This document shows, piece after piece, positions 1 to 9,487 of a stretch of DNA of 56,040 nt (position 1 is the stretch's first letter; every line of letters begins with the position of its first letter). Source of the stretch: PNAI01 sp035501735 (GTDB lineage Bacteria > Pseudomonadota > Alphaproteobacteria > Rhizobiales > Xanthobacteraceae); contig DATJVR010000071.1 of assembly GCA_035501735.1 (NCBI GenBank), positions 1-56,040 on the forward strand, read 5' to 3'. The position numbers and the translations under genes are program-made. The notes below the pieces were generated by a model. That model saw only the letters and a list, made by a program, of their open reading frames with translations, was not told the DNA's origin and searched no databases.

Positions 1-1553
<1,553 letters not shown>

Positions 1554-1683
1554 CTTTTCTGTCTCTCATGGTTCTCGGCAGATCCCGAAAGCCATGAGCA
1601 AGACGGCGAGAAGCTGCGCGTCATCCGCGAAATCCGATGCGAACAGCGTCTGGCGATCCTGCCATGGCGTTCAGAGCCTAGCC

Positions 1684-1741
1684 TTTGTCGCGGGACCGGA
1701 CCGTTCCGGTCCCGGTTTGTCGCCGGCGGCATCGCCGCCGG
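1684..1741 (-). promoter_or_regulatory. Tandem stem-loops in the rpsO-pnp spacer
   Basis: Two perfect inverted repeats lie in the 265-base rpsO-pnp spacer: a 10-base-pair stem (1691-1700 with 1705-1714, loop of 4) and an 8-base-pair stem (1723-1730 with 1734-1741, loop of 3). On the transcribed strand each stem is followed by the same heptamer CGACAAA (1684-1690 and 1716-1722). Neither has a U-run, so they are not classical intrinsic terminators. In E. coli a hairpin in the pnp leader is cut by RNase III and used by PNPase for autoregulation. A similar role here is inference. Confidence 0.55.
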
Positions 1742-1818
1742 ACTGGAAAAACGCGACTGCGTCACTCGCATTCGCGCCATTGAAACGCGCGGCACTTTTG
1801 CCGCGCGGGTTTACGAAG

Positions 1819-2088
1819 CTAGCGGCGAATGCCGAGCTTCTCGATCAAATCCTTGTAGCTCTTCTCGTTGGTGCGGCGCAGGTAATCGAGCAGCGTGCGG
1901 CGCTGGCCGACGAGCTTGAGCAAGCCCCGCCGGGAATGATTGTCCTTGACGTGCGTCTTGAAGTGCTCGGTCAGATTGTTGATGCGCTCGGAGAGGATCG
2001 CCACCTGCACTTCCGGCGACCCGGTGTCCCCGGGCTTCTTGGCATAAGTCTTAATCACTTCGGCCTTGCGGCCGGCGGTCACCGACAT
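1819..2088 (-). CDS. rpsO: 30S ribosomal protein S15
   Basis: S15 binds 16S rRNA early in assembly of the small subunit platform. The 89-residue protein has the normal length of the family. It carries the typical core GDTGSPEVQVAILSERI followed by the HFKTHVKDNHSRRGLL segment that contacts the rRNA three-way junction. The ATG at 2086-2088 overlaps the last codons of truB by 10 bases, so translation may be coupled. Downstream is pnp, the usual partner. S15 represses its own translation in E. coli; no specific operator was identified here. Confidence 0.98.
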   Translation of the reverse strand: MSVTAGRKAEVIKTYAKKPGDTGSPEVQVAILSERINNLTEHFKTHVKDNHSRRGLLKLVGQRRTLLDYLRRTNEKSYKDLIEKLGIRR

Positions 2089-3083
2089 CGGTCATCCTTT
2101 CTTACGTAGCCGCGGCTGCCTGTCAGCCCGGCGAGGTTGAACACGCGCTTGGGGACGATTTCGCCACGATCGACTTCGGCGAGGGCGAGCAAGCGGCCCG
2201 CTGCCGTGACATAGACCGTGCCGCGGATATTGGGAGCGTCCCGTCCGCGCAACAAAACGGCTTGGCCCCGGTGGAGCCTTGCCGCATCAGGCCCGCCGAC
2301 GGCCAGCGCCGGGATGCCGTCCAGCGCGGTCTCAACAGGCATGAGTGCGTCGGCGAGGCTTCCCTCGCCGGCGGCGGCTCTATGGCACAGAGCCTCCAGT
2401 TCTTCCAGTGAAATCATGGTTTCCGCGCCGAACGGGCCGACTTCGACCCGGCGCAGCGCGCAAACGTGGCCAAATGAGCCTAATTGGCGGCCGAGGTCGC
2501 GGGCGAGCGAGCGCACATAGGTGCCTTTGCCGCACTCGGCCTCGAAAACGGCATGGTCGGCGTCGGGGGTCTCCACCAATTCTAGCCGTGTAATCTCGAC
2601 CGGGCGCGCCTGCAGCTCGACGGTCTCGCCGTCGCGGGCAAGATCGTAGGCGCGCTCGCCTTCGATCTTGATGGCGGAAAACCGCGGCGGCACCTGCTGG
2701 ATCGTCCCGGTGAACGCGGGCAGCGCCGCGCGGATCGCCTCCGTCGCAGGCCGCGCCGCGCTTGTTTCGGTGATACGTCCCTCGGCGTCGTCGGTGTCGC
2801 GTTCCTCGCCCCAGCGCACGGTGAAACGATAGAGCTTGCGCCCGTCCATGACGAAGGGAACGGTCTTGGTCGCTTCGCCGAGCGCGACCGGCAGCATGCC
2901 GGAGGCGAGTGGATCGAGCGTGCCGGCGTGGCCGGCGCGCCTGGCGGTGAACAGGCGCTTGATGGCGCCGACCGCGTGGGTCGAAGTCATGCCGACCGGC
3001 TTGTCGAGGATGACCCAGCCGTGGACGTCGTGCTTTTCGCGCCGGCGCTGTTTCGGCGCCGCCTGCGCGGCAACGTCACTCAT
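2079..3083 (-). CDS. truB: tRNA pseudouridine(55) synthase TruB
   Basis: TruB makes pseudouridine 55 in the T-loop of nearly all tRNAs and also acts as a tRNA folding chaperone. The 334-residue product contains GWVILDKPVGMTS and the catalytic motif GHAGTLDPLASG with the nucleophilic aspartate at about residue 57. The ATG at 3081-3083 was chosen because it lies inside the end of rbfA (stop at 3076-3078), which suggests translational coupling, and because the residues upstream look non-coding for this frame. The 3' end overlaps the start of rpsO. The N-terminal 18 residues are basic and probably disordered. Confidence 0.97.
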   Translation of the reverse strand: MSDVAAQAAPKQRRREKHDVHGWVILDKPVGMTSTHAVGAIKRLFTARRAGHAGTLDPLASGMLPVALGEATKTVPFVMDGRKLYRFTVRWGEERDTDDAEGRITETSAARPATEAIRAALPAFTGTIQQVPPRFSAIKIEGERAYDLARDGETVELQARPVEITRLELVETPDADHAVFEAECGKGTYVRSLARDLGRQLGSFGHVCALRRVEVGPFGAETMISLEELEALCHRAAAGEGSLADALMPVETALDGIPALAVGGPDAARLHRGQAVLLRGRDAPNIRGTVYVTAAGRLLALAEVDRGEIVPKRVFNLAGLTGSRGYVRKDDRCR

Positions 3084-3492
3084 CGTCGCCCTCGTCTTCA
3101 AGGTCGCGCTTGACCGCCGGCGAGCGCAGCAGCTTGTCGATGCGTTCGGCTTCGGCAAAGCGTTCGTCGACGCGGAAGCGGATGTCGGGCGCGAATTTCA
3201 GATTGATGCGGTGCGCGATGTCGGCGCGGATGAATTTCTTGTGGCGCTCGAAGGCGGCGGTCACTTCCTCGGCATCGCGCCCGGCGAGCGGCATCACGTA
3301 GATGGTGGCGAGCCGCAAGTCGGCGGTCATGCGCACTTCCGGCACGGTGATGACGTGGCCCTCGATCACCGGGTCGTGCACGTCGCCGCGCGCCAGCATG
3401 TCGGCGAGTGCATGGCGCACCAGCTCGCCGACGCGCAATTGCCGTTGCGAGCCGCCGGGGCCGTTGTCGCGATGATGTTTGTGACGAGCCAT
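3076..3492 (-). CDS. rbfA: 30S ribosome-binding factor A
   Basis: RbfA binds the immature 30S subunit near the 5' end helix of 16S rRNA and is needed for late maturation, notably at low temperature. The 138-residue product has the KH-like core: RQLRVGELVRHALADML near the start, and the family segment FERHKKFIRADIAHRINLKF in the middle. The start MARHKHH (3490-3492) is preferred over an in-frame start 36 bases upstream because it matches family N-termini. It lies between infB and truB, and its stop overlaps the truB start. The last residues are strongly acidic. Confidence 0.95.
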   Translation of the reverse strand: MARHKHHRDNGPGGSQRQLRVGELVRHALADMLARGDVHDPVIEGHVITVPEVRMTADLRLATIYVMPLAGRDAEEVTAAFERHKKFIRADIAHRINLKFAPDIRFRVDERFAEAERIDKLLRSPAVKRDLEDEGDDE

Positions 3493-3594
3493 TTTGCCTT
3501 CGCGCCATGCCGGACTTGGACCGGCCACGGCGCCATCGGTTTCGGTTAAATCAATGACGGGTGAAACGGGCAGTGCGCCTTGTGAGACTTGAAC

Positions 3595-6189
3595 TCACAG
3601 CGAGCGCTGGATCGACTCCACCCGGTAGCATTCGATCACGTCGCCTTGCCGCATGTCCTGGTAGTTCTCGAAGGCCATGCCGCATTCCATGCCGGCGCCG
3701 ACCTCGCGCACGTCGTCCTTGAAGCGCTTGAGCTGCGACAGCTTGCCTTCATGGATCACGACGTTGTCGCGGATCAGCCGCACATTGGCGCCGCGCTCGA
3801 CATTGCCGTCGGTGACGCGGCAGCCGGCGATATTGCCGACTTTGGAGACCTTGAAGATTTCCAGAATCTGCGCGTTGCCGAGCATGGTCTCGCGCAGCGT
3901 CGGCGCGAGCAGACCGGACATCGCCTTTTTCACGTCGTCGACGAGATCATAGATGATGTTGTAGTAGCGGATTTCGATGCCGGCGCGCTCGGCCGCCTCG
4001 CGCGCTTCCTTGTGGGCACGCACGTTGAAGGCGATGATCGGAACGCCTGATGCCTCGGCTAATGTCACGTCGGATTCGGTGATGCCGCCGACGCCGGCGT
4101 GCAGCACGCGCGCCGCCACCTCGTCGGTCGCCAGCTTCTCGAGCGCGCCAATAATGGCTTCCACCGAGCCCTGCACATCGGCCTTGATCACCAGCGGGAA
4201 TTCCTTGCGGCCGGAGGTGCGCGCCTGCGCCATCATCTGCTCGAGCGAGCCGCGCATGCCGCTCGCGCGGGCGGCCAGTTTCTCGCGCTTCTGGCGGGCG
4301 CGGTAATCGGTGACTTCGCGCGCGCGCGCCTCGCTGTCGACCACCGCCAGACGGTCGCCGGCGTCGGGCGTGCCGGAGAAGCCGAGCACCTCGACCGGGG
4401 TCGAGGGTCCGGCCGCTTCCACCGGCGCGCCGGTATCGGACACCAGCGCGCGCACGCGGCCCCATTCGGCGCCGGCGACCACGATGTCGCCCGGCTTGAG
4501 CGTGCCGCGCTGCACCAGCACGGTCGCCACCGGTCCGCGGCCGCGGTCGAGCTTGGCCTCGATCACGGTGCCTTCGGCGGCGCGATTTGGATTGGCCTTG
4601 AGATCGAGAATTTCGGCCTGCAGGCCGATCATCTCCAGCAGGCGATCGAGATTCATTTTCTTGGTCGCGGAAATTTCCACATCGACGACTTCGCCGCCGA
4701 GCGTTTCGACCTGGATCTCGTGCTGGAGCAACTCGGAACGCACGCGCTCGGGCTTGGCGTCCGGTTTGTCGATCTTGTTGATCGCGACGATGATCGGAAC
4801 CTTCGCGGCCTTGGCATGATGAATGGCTTCGACCGTCTGCGGCATGACACCATCATCGGCGGCGACCACCAACACCACGATGTCGGTGACCTTGGCGCCG
4901 CGGGCGCGCATGGCGGTGAACGCGGCGTGGCCGGGCGTGTCGATGAAGGTAATCTTGCCGTGCGAAGGCGAACCGACCTGATAGGCGCCGATGTGCTGGG
5001 TGATGCCGCCGGCTTCGCCGGCCGCAACATTGGTGGAGCGGATGGCGTCGAGCAGCGAGGTTTTGCCGTGATCGACGTGGCCCATGATGGTCACGACCGG
5101 CGCGCGCGGCACCAGGTTCGCGGGATCGTCGGCGACGTCGAACACGCCTTCCTCGACGTCGGCTTCGGCGACGCGTTTGACGGTATGGCCGAGCTCCTCG
5201 GCAATGAGCTGGGCGGTATCGGCGTCGATCACGTCGTTGATCGTCGCCATCTGGCCTTGCTTCATCAGCAGCTTGATCACGTCAACCGATCGTTCGGCCA
5301 TGCGGTTGGCGAGGTCCTGGATGGTGATGAATTCCGGAACGGTGACTTCGCGGACGATCTTTTCCTTCGGCTCGTCGACCGTGTGCTCCTTCATCCGGCG
5401 CTTGGTGCGGCGGATGAAAGCGGCTTGCGAACGTTCGCGCTCCTCGTCGGCATCGAGCGCGGTGACGAGCGTGAGTCGGCCGCGGGCTTTGGTCGGCGCG
5501 CGCGCGCGGGTCGGTCGTGGTGCCGGTACCGGACGTGCGACGCCGCCCGGGCCGCGACGGAAGCGCGGCGTCTCTTCCTCTTCGGCGTCGAGCGCCATGC
5601 GTGCGCCGGGCACTCGGGCGCCCGGGGTTGTGTCCTCGCCGAAGCGCTTCTTGGCCTCGAGCTCGGCCTTGCGCTTGGTTTCTTCGTCGTGCTTGCGGCG
5701 ATCCTCTTCCTCGCGCTTGCGGCTCTCGGCCGCAGTGCGCTCGGCCTTGTCGTGTTCTTCCCGAATTGCGCGGCGTTGGGCTTCTTCCTCGGCGATCTTG
5801 CGCTCTTCGGCCTCGCGCAGGCGCGCGTCGCCAAGCGCGTGGGCGCGGCGGCTGCGTTCCTCTTCGGTCAGCGTGCGGAGCACGACACCGGACGGCTTCG
5901 CTGCCGGAGCGGACGGTGGCGACGGAGTGGGGGCTGGGGCTGTCTTGGGCGCGACTGGACGCTTGCCGGGAGCCGCCGGGCTCGCCGCCGGGGCAGCAGC
6001 GGGGGCGGCTTCAACCTTGGGCTTGCCCGGTGTGAACGTGCGGCTCTTCACCTTCTCGACCACCACCTGCTTGCTGCGGCCATGGCTAAAGCTCTGCCGC
6101 ACCGTGCCCGTCTCGGTGCGCGGTTTGAGCGACAGCGTCTTTGAGGGGACGCTCAGCTTTTTTTCGCCAGGTGTATTGGTCTCGGCCAT
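3595..6189 (-). CDS. infB: Translation initiation factor IF-2
   Basis: IF-2 is the GTPase that places initiator fMet-tRNA on the 30S subunit and promotes 50S joining. The 864-residue protein has a long, low-complexity N-terminal part rich in Ala/Pro and then in Glu/Arg/Lys (about residues 1-250). An IF2 N-like segment follows, and then the GTPase domain with the P-loop GHVDHGKT at about residue 369, DTPGHAAF (G3) and NKID (G4, about 468). Domains II, III and the fMet-tRNA-binding C domain complete it. The start MAETNTPG (6187-6189) lies 15 bases after the ylxR stop. The length is typical for alphaproteobacteria. A small hairpin overlaps the stop codon. Confidence 0.98.
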   Translation of the reverse strand: MAETNTPGEKKLSVPSKTLSLKPRTETGTVRQSFSHGRSKQVVVEKVKSRTFTPGKPKVEAAPAAAPAASPAAPGKRPVAPKTAPAPTPSPPSAPAAKPSGVVLRTLTEEERSRRAHALGDARLREAEERKIAEEEAQRRAIREEHDKAERTAAESRKREEEDRRKHDEETKRKAELEAKKRFGEDTTPGARVPGARMALDAEEEETPRFRRGPGGVARPVPAPRPTRARAPTKARGRLTLVTALDADEERERSQAAFIRRTKRRMKEHTVDEPKEKIVREVTVPEFITIQDLANRMAERSVDVIKLLMKQGQMATINDVIDADTAQLIAEELGHTVKRVAEADVEEGVFDVADDPANLVPRAPVVTIMGHVDHGKTSLLDAIRSTNVAAGEAGGITQHIGAYQVGSPSHGKITFIDTPGHAAFTAMRARGAKVTDIVVLVVAADDGVMPQTVEAIHHAKAAKVPIIVAINKIDKPDAKPERVRSELLQHEIQVETLGGEVVDVEISATKKMNLDRLLEMIGLQAEILDLKANPNRAAEGTVIEAKLDRGRGPVATVLVQRGTLKPGDIVVAGAEWGRVRALVSDTGAPVEAAGPSTPVEVLGFSGTPDAGDRLAVVDSEARAREVTDYRARQKREKLAARASGMRGSLEQMMAQARTSGRKEFPLVIKADVQGSVEAIIGALEKLATDEVAARVLHAGVGGITESDVTLAEASGVPIIAFNVRAHKEAREAAERAGIEIRYYNIIYDLVDDVKKAMSGLLAPTLRETMLGNAQILEIFKVSKVGNIAGCRVTDGNVERGANVRLIRDNVVIHEGKLSQLKRFKDDVREVGAGMECGMAFENYQDMRQGDVIECYRVESIQRSL

Positions 6190-6204
6190 TCTTCGTCCTA
6201 GCAC

Positions 6205-6873
6205 TTATGCTTCTGCTGCCGCGCGGCGGCGGCCGGGGGCAGCGACTTCTCCGGCCCGGAAACGCTCAAGACGCGTAAAACGCGCAAGAAACGTGTTGCT
6301 CGCGGAGCCGGCAAGCAGGGCTGCATGTACCACATTTGACCGGCCCAATGCCAAATCCAATTGAGCCGAGGAAAATTCGGTAATTTCGGCAATCCGATCG
6401 GCATCCGGCCGGCGCCGCAGCGCAGCCTTCAGCTTGGCGGCGCCGTCGGTGCCCGCGTCGACGGCCGTGAGCAGGGCCACGACGTTTTCCCGGGCGAGCG
6501 CGGCTTCAGTCTTGGCAAAGCCCGCGAGGACGGCGCCGGCCTTGCCGGCGATCGCAAGCGCGTCGAGCGCGCCGCGGACCAGCAGCCGCTCGGTCATGTC
6601 CACGAGATCATGCGGAACGCGCACATCGCGCTTGAAGTTGCGCGCGAAGGTCCGGCACGCGATCGCGTCCTCGATGCATTTGCGCGTTGCGGTGATCCAA
6701 AGGCCGCGGCCGGGCAGCTTGCGTTTGAGGTCGGGCACGACGCCATCCGGTCCGACCACGTAGCGGATCATCTCGGTGGTCGGCTTGATCTCGCGAGTCA
6801 ACGCGCAATAGCGCTCGGTCGCGGCCCGCCGCGGCCCGCCATCGAGTTCGCTCTGGTGCGTGACTGACAACAT
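6205..6873 (-). CDS. YlxR (DUF448) RNA-binding protein fused to an L7Ae-like domain
   Basis: The 222-residue product starts with a YlxR/DUF448 domain (about residues 10-90), recognised from RYCALTRE and the PGRGLWIT loop, which corresponds to the GRGaY motif of the family. The C-terminal half (about 100-200) is an alpha/beta segment resembling L7Ae/L30e ribosomal proteins such as Bacillus YlxQ. In Bacillus the order is nusA-ylxR-ylxQ-infB with two separate genes, whereas here both lie in one reading frame. YlxR family members bind RNA and have been proposed to modulate RNase P or transcription; the role here is not established. The start MLSVTHQ lies 13 bases after the nusA stop. Confidence 0.88.
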   Translation of the reverse strand: MLSVTHQSELDGGPRRAATERYCALTREIKPTTEMIRYVVGPDGVVPDLKRKLPGRGLWITATRKCIEDAIACRTFARNFKRDVRVPHDLVDMTERLLVRGALDALAIAGKAGAVLAGFAKTEAALARENVVALLTAVDAGTDGAAKLKAALRRRPDADRIAEITEFSSAQLDLALGRSNVVHAALLAGSASNTFLARFTRLERFRAGEVAAPGRRRAAAEA

Positions 6874-6886
6874 CGGTCTTCCTGTT

Positions 6887-8506
6887 TTAAGTTTGCGCCG
6901 CGGCGCCCTGCGCTTCAGCTTCGCCTTCACCTTCGGCCGCGGGCGGCGGCGCGAGATCGGCCTCGGTGACCCAGCCGGATTTCAGGCGCGCCTGCATGAT
7001 CATGGCCTCGGCTTCCTCGCGCGAGAGGTCGAAGCCGTCGAGGATGCCGGGCTCGCGTTTGGATTCGCCGTCCTTGCGTTCGGTCCAGCCAATGAGATCG
7101 TCGGTGGCGCAGCCGGCGAGATCCTCGACGGTCTTCACGCCGTTCTCGCCGAATTTGACCAGCATTCTCGTCGTCACGCCGGGAACTTCCTTGAGCTCAT
7201 CCTCGACGCCGAGTTCCTTGCGCTTGGCGTCAAGCTCGCCCTCGATCTTGGCGAGATATTCGCGCGCCCGCGTCTGCAATTCCCGCGCGGTATCCTCGTC
7301 GAAGCCTTCGATGCCGGCGAGTTCCTTTTCTTCGACCGCCGCCAGCTCCTCGACCGAGCGGAAATTCTCCGAGGCGAGCAACTGCGCCACCACTTCGTCG
7401 ACGTTGAGCGCATCGATGAAGGTCTTGGTGCGGTTCTGGAACTCGGCCTGGCGGCGCTCCGATTCTTCCTGCTCGGTCAGGATGTCGATGTCCCAGCCGG
7501 TCAGCTGCGAGGCGAGACGCACGTTCTGGCCGCGGCGGCCGATGGCAAGAGAGAGTTGGGCATCGGGAACGACGACTTCGATACGGGCACGATCCTCGTC
7601 GAGCACGACCTTGGCCACTTCGGCGGGCGCAAGCGCGTTGACGACGAAGGTCGGAATGTCCGCCGACCACGGAATGATGTCGATCTTCTCGCCTTGCAGC
7701 TCGTTGACCACGGCCTGCACGCGCGAGCCGCGCATGCCGACGCAGGCGCCAACCGGGTCGACGGAGGAGTCACGCGAAATCACGGCGATCTTGGCACGCG
7801 AGCCGGGATCACGCGCCACCGCCTTGACCTCGACGATGCCGTCGTAGATTTCCGGCACCTCCTGCGCGAACAACTTGGCCATGAATTGCGGATGCGTGCG
7901 CGAGAGAAAAATCTGCGGCCCGCGCGGCTCGCGGCGCACGTCGTAGATGTAGGCGCGCACGCGATCGCCGTTGCGGAAGACTTCGCGCGGCAGCATTTCG
8001 TCGCGGCGCACGATCGCCTCGCCGCGGCCGAGGTCGACGACCACGTTGCCGTATTCCACGCGCTTGACGATGCCGTTGACGATGTCGCCGATGCGATCCT
8101 TGTATTCCTGGTACTGACGGTCGCGTTCGGCCTCGCGCACCTTCTGCACGATCACTTGCTTCGCCGACTGGGCAGCGATGCGGCCGTATTCGAGCGGCGG
8201 CAGCGCGTCGGCAATGGTGTCGCCGACCTGGGCCGCGGGATTGTGGCGGCGGGCGCCTTCGAGGTTGATCTGATTGGCCGGATTCTCGACGTTCTCGACC
8301 ACCAGCAGGTGGCGGGCGAGCCGCAACTCGCCGGTCTTGGGATTGATCTCGGCGTGCACCTCGGTTTCGCTGCCGTAGCGCGAGCGCGCCGCCTTGGCGA
8401 TGGCATCCTCCATCGCGGAAATGACGATATTGCGGTCGATGGCCTTCTCACGGGCGACCGCGTCGGCGATCTGCAGAAGCTCGAGCCGGTTGGCGCTGAT
8501 TGCCAT
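6887..8506 (-). CDS. nusA: Transcription termination/antitermination protein NusA
   Basis: NusA binds RNA polymerase and nascent RNA and controls pausing, termination and antitermination. The 539-residue product has an N-terminal RNAP-binding domain (begins MAISANRLELLQIADAVA), an S1 domain, and tandem KH domains containing DPVGACVGMRGSRVQAVV. C-terminal helix-hairpin-helix repeats and an acidic Ala/Glu-rich tail follow, as usual in alphaproteobacteria. The ATG at 8504-8506 overlaps the rimP stop (TGATG), which indicates coupled translation. An in-frame GTG one codon earlier is a less likely start. Confidence 0.98.
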   Translation of the reverse strand: MAISANRLELLQIADAVAREKAIDRNIVISAMEDAIAKAARSRYGSETEVHAEINPKTGELRLARHLLVVENVENPANQINLEGARRHNPAAQVGDTIADALPPLEYGRIAAQSAKQVIVQKVREAERDRQYQEYKDRIGDIVNGIVKRVEYGNVVVDLGRGEAIVRRDEMLPREVFRNGDRVRAYIYDVRREPRGPQIFLSRTHPQFMAKLFAQEVPEIYDGIVEVKAVARDPGSRAKIAVISRDSSVDPVGACVGMRGSRVQAVVNELQGEKIDIIPWSADIPTFVVNALAPAEVAKVVLDEDRARIEVVVPDAQLSLAIGRRGQNVRLASQLTGWDIDILTEQEESERRQAEFQNRTKTFIDALNVDEVVAQLLASENFRSVEELAAVEEKELAGIEGFDEDTARELQTRAREYLAKIEGELDAKRKELGVEDELKEVPGVTTRMLVKFGENGVKTVEDLAGCATDDLIGWTERKDGESKREPGILDGFDLSREEAEAMIMQARLKSGWVTEADLAPPPAAEGEGEAEAQGAAAQT

Positions 8507-9177
8507 CACTCACTCTCCCTCATTGTGCGCTGGGTCCGGTCTTTGCCGGATGCGCGCTGAAATTGGTTATGGCGGGACGCGCCCGCCCGGTTGTCGTTCG
8601 ATTCACGTATTTCGCGTTCGGCTGCCTTGCCACGCTTGAGCGCCTGGGCAACGAGCGCATCGGTCAGCACGAGCTTGGCTTCTGCCATGTCTTCGATCGG
8701 CAGCAGAATTTCGGTCGTCTCGCCGGGCGCCGCATCATCGCGGTGGATACAGGCGGCATCGCCGCGCGTGCCAAGCAGGAGACCGCGAAATCGCCGGCGA
8801 CCTTCAAGCGGAACCGCCATCTCGATCTTGACCACCTGGCCGGCGTAGCGATCGAAGTCGGAGCGGCGCACCAGCGGACGATCGATGCCGGGCGAGGACA
8901 GTTCAAGGCGGTAGGCGCGTTCGACCGGATCGGTAACGTCGAGCACGGGTGAGAGAGCGCGCGAAGCAGCCTCGCAGTCTTCGATCGTCATGCTGCCGTC
9001 GGGCCGCTCGGCCATGACCTGCACGGTGCAGCCGTCGGAGCCGGAAATCCGCACGCGCACCAGGCGAAAGCCGAGATTTTCGAGCACCGGCTCGGCAATC
9101 GCAGCCACGCGGGCGGCCAAGCCCGGCTCGACGATCAGACGCCGCTCGGCGTCCAGGTTTTCGATCCTGTCGCTCAT
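8506..9177 (-). CDS. rimP: Ribosome maturation factor RimP
   Basis: RimP is required for maturation of the 30S subunit. The 223-residue protein has the N-terminal alpha/beta domain (GFRLVRVRIS, then DCEAASRALSPVLDV) and the family motif YRLELSSPGIDRPL in the middle, followed by the Sm-like C-terminal domain. A basic, polar tail of about 45 residues is added. The start MSDRIENLD (9175-9177) fits the family; a TTG 39 bases upstream is an alternative. It is the first gene of the nusA-infB operon. Upstream lie a promoter and a strong terminator hairpin that could attenuate the whole operon. Confidence 0.93.
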   Translation of the reverse strand: MSDRIENLDAERRLIVEPGLAARVAAIAEPVLENLGFRLVRVRISGSDGCTVQVMAERPDGSMTIEDCEAASRALSPVLDVTDPVERAYRLELSSPGIDRPLVRRSDFDRYAGQVVKIEMAVPLEGRRRFRGLLLGTRGDAACIHRDDAAPGETTEILLPIEDMAEAKLVLTDALVAQALKRGKAAEREIRESNDNRAGASRHNQFQRASGKDRTQRTMRESE

Positions 9178-9282
9178 CTGCTCGTTAAAATGGTCTTCGG
9201 CGCGTCGTGTTTCCAAATTCTGCTCTAAATTCGCCTCGCACCGGCGGTGGCTGCCGATCAGCTCGGCCGGCCTTGCGGTAAC

Positions 9283-9313
9283 AAAAAAGAGCGGGTCCCG
9301 GGGGAACCCACTC
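9283..9313 (-). terminator. Intrinsic terminator/attenuator in the rimP leader
   Basis: On the minus strand an 8-base-pair stem (9306-9313 with 9289-9296, one G-U pair, loop of 9) is followed directly by six U residues (9283-9288). It lies about 105 bases upstream of the rimP start and about 50 bases downstream of a good promoter. The next gene upstream (DUF2336) is on the other strand, so this is not a read-through terminator for an upstream gene. The arrangement is that of a leader attenuator. Confidence 0.75.
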
Positions 9314-9370
9314 TCAAAAGCCGATCAGATTTCATCCGACCGTTATGAGGTGTCTCTAAAGACAAACCAA

Positions 9371-9398
9371 ATATAGCGATTCAACAGGGACATGCAAG
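9371..9398 (-). promoter_or_regulatory. Putative promoter of the rimP-nusA-infB operon
   Basis: On the minus strand CTTGCA (9393-9398) and CTATAT (9371-9376) are separated by 16 bases. This closely matches the alphaproteobacterial housekeeping consensus CTTGAC-N17-CTATAT. Transcription would start near 9364, giving a leader of about 190 bases that contains the terminator at 9283-9313. Confidence 0.55.
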
Positions 9399-9487
9399 AG
9401 CAAGATTTGGCTAACGATTCGTTCACGATCCCGATTTAGCGTGTCGATTCAACCGCTGGCGCGCCGGCGGAAGCGCCGGGTTCCACG

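Noticed and set aside
3581..3599. A hairpin at the infB stop that looks like a tRNA T-arm (stem of 6, loop TTCAAGT on the minus strand).
   Set aside because: No matching acceptor, D or anticodon arms exist upstream, where the sequence is conserved infB coding. It is a small 3' hairpin only.
4099..6144. Long open frame on the plus strand opposite infB.
   Set aside because: It is rich in His, Gly, Arg and Leu without family features, as expected for an antisense shadow in GC-rich DNA. The infB frame is certain.
6860..8560. Long plus-strand open frame opposite nusA.
   Set aside because: It has shadow composition and no ribosome site, and nusA is certain on the other strand.
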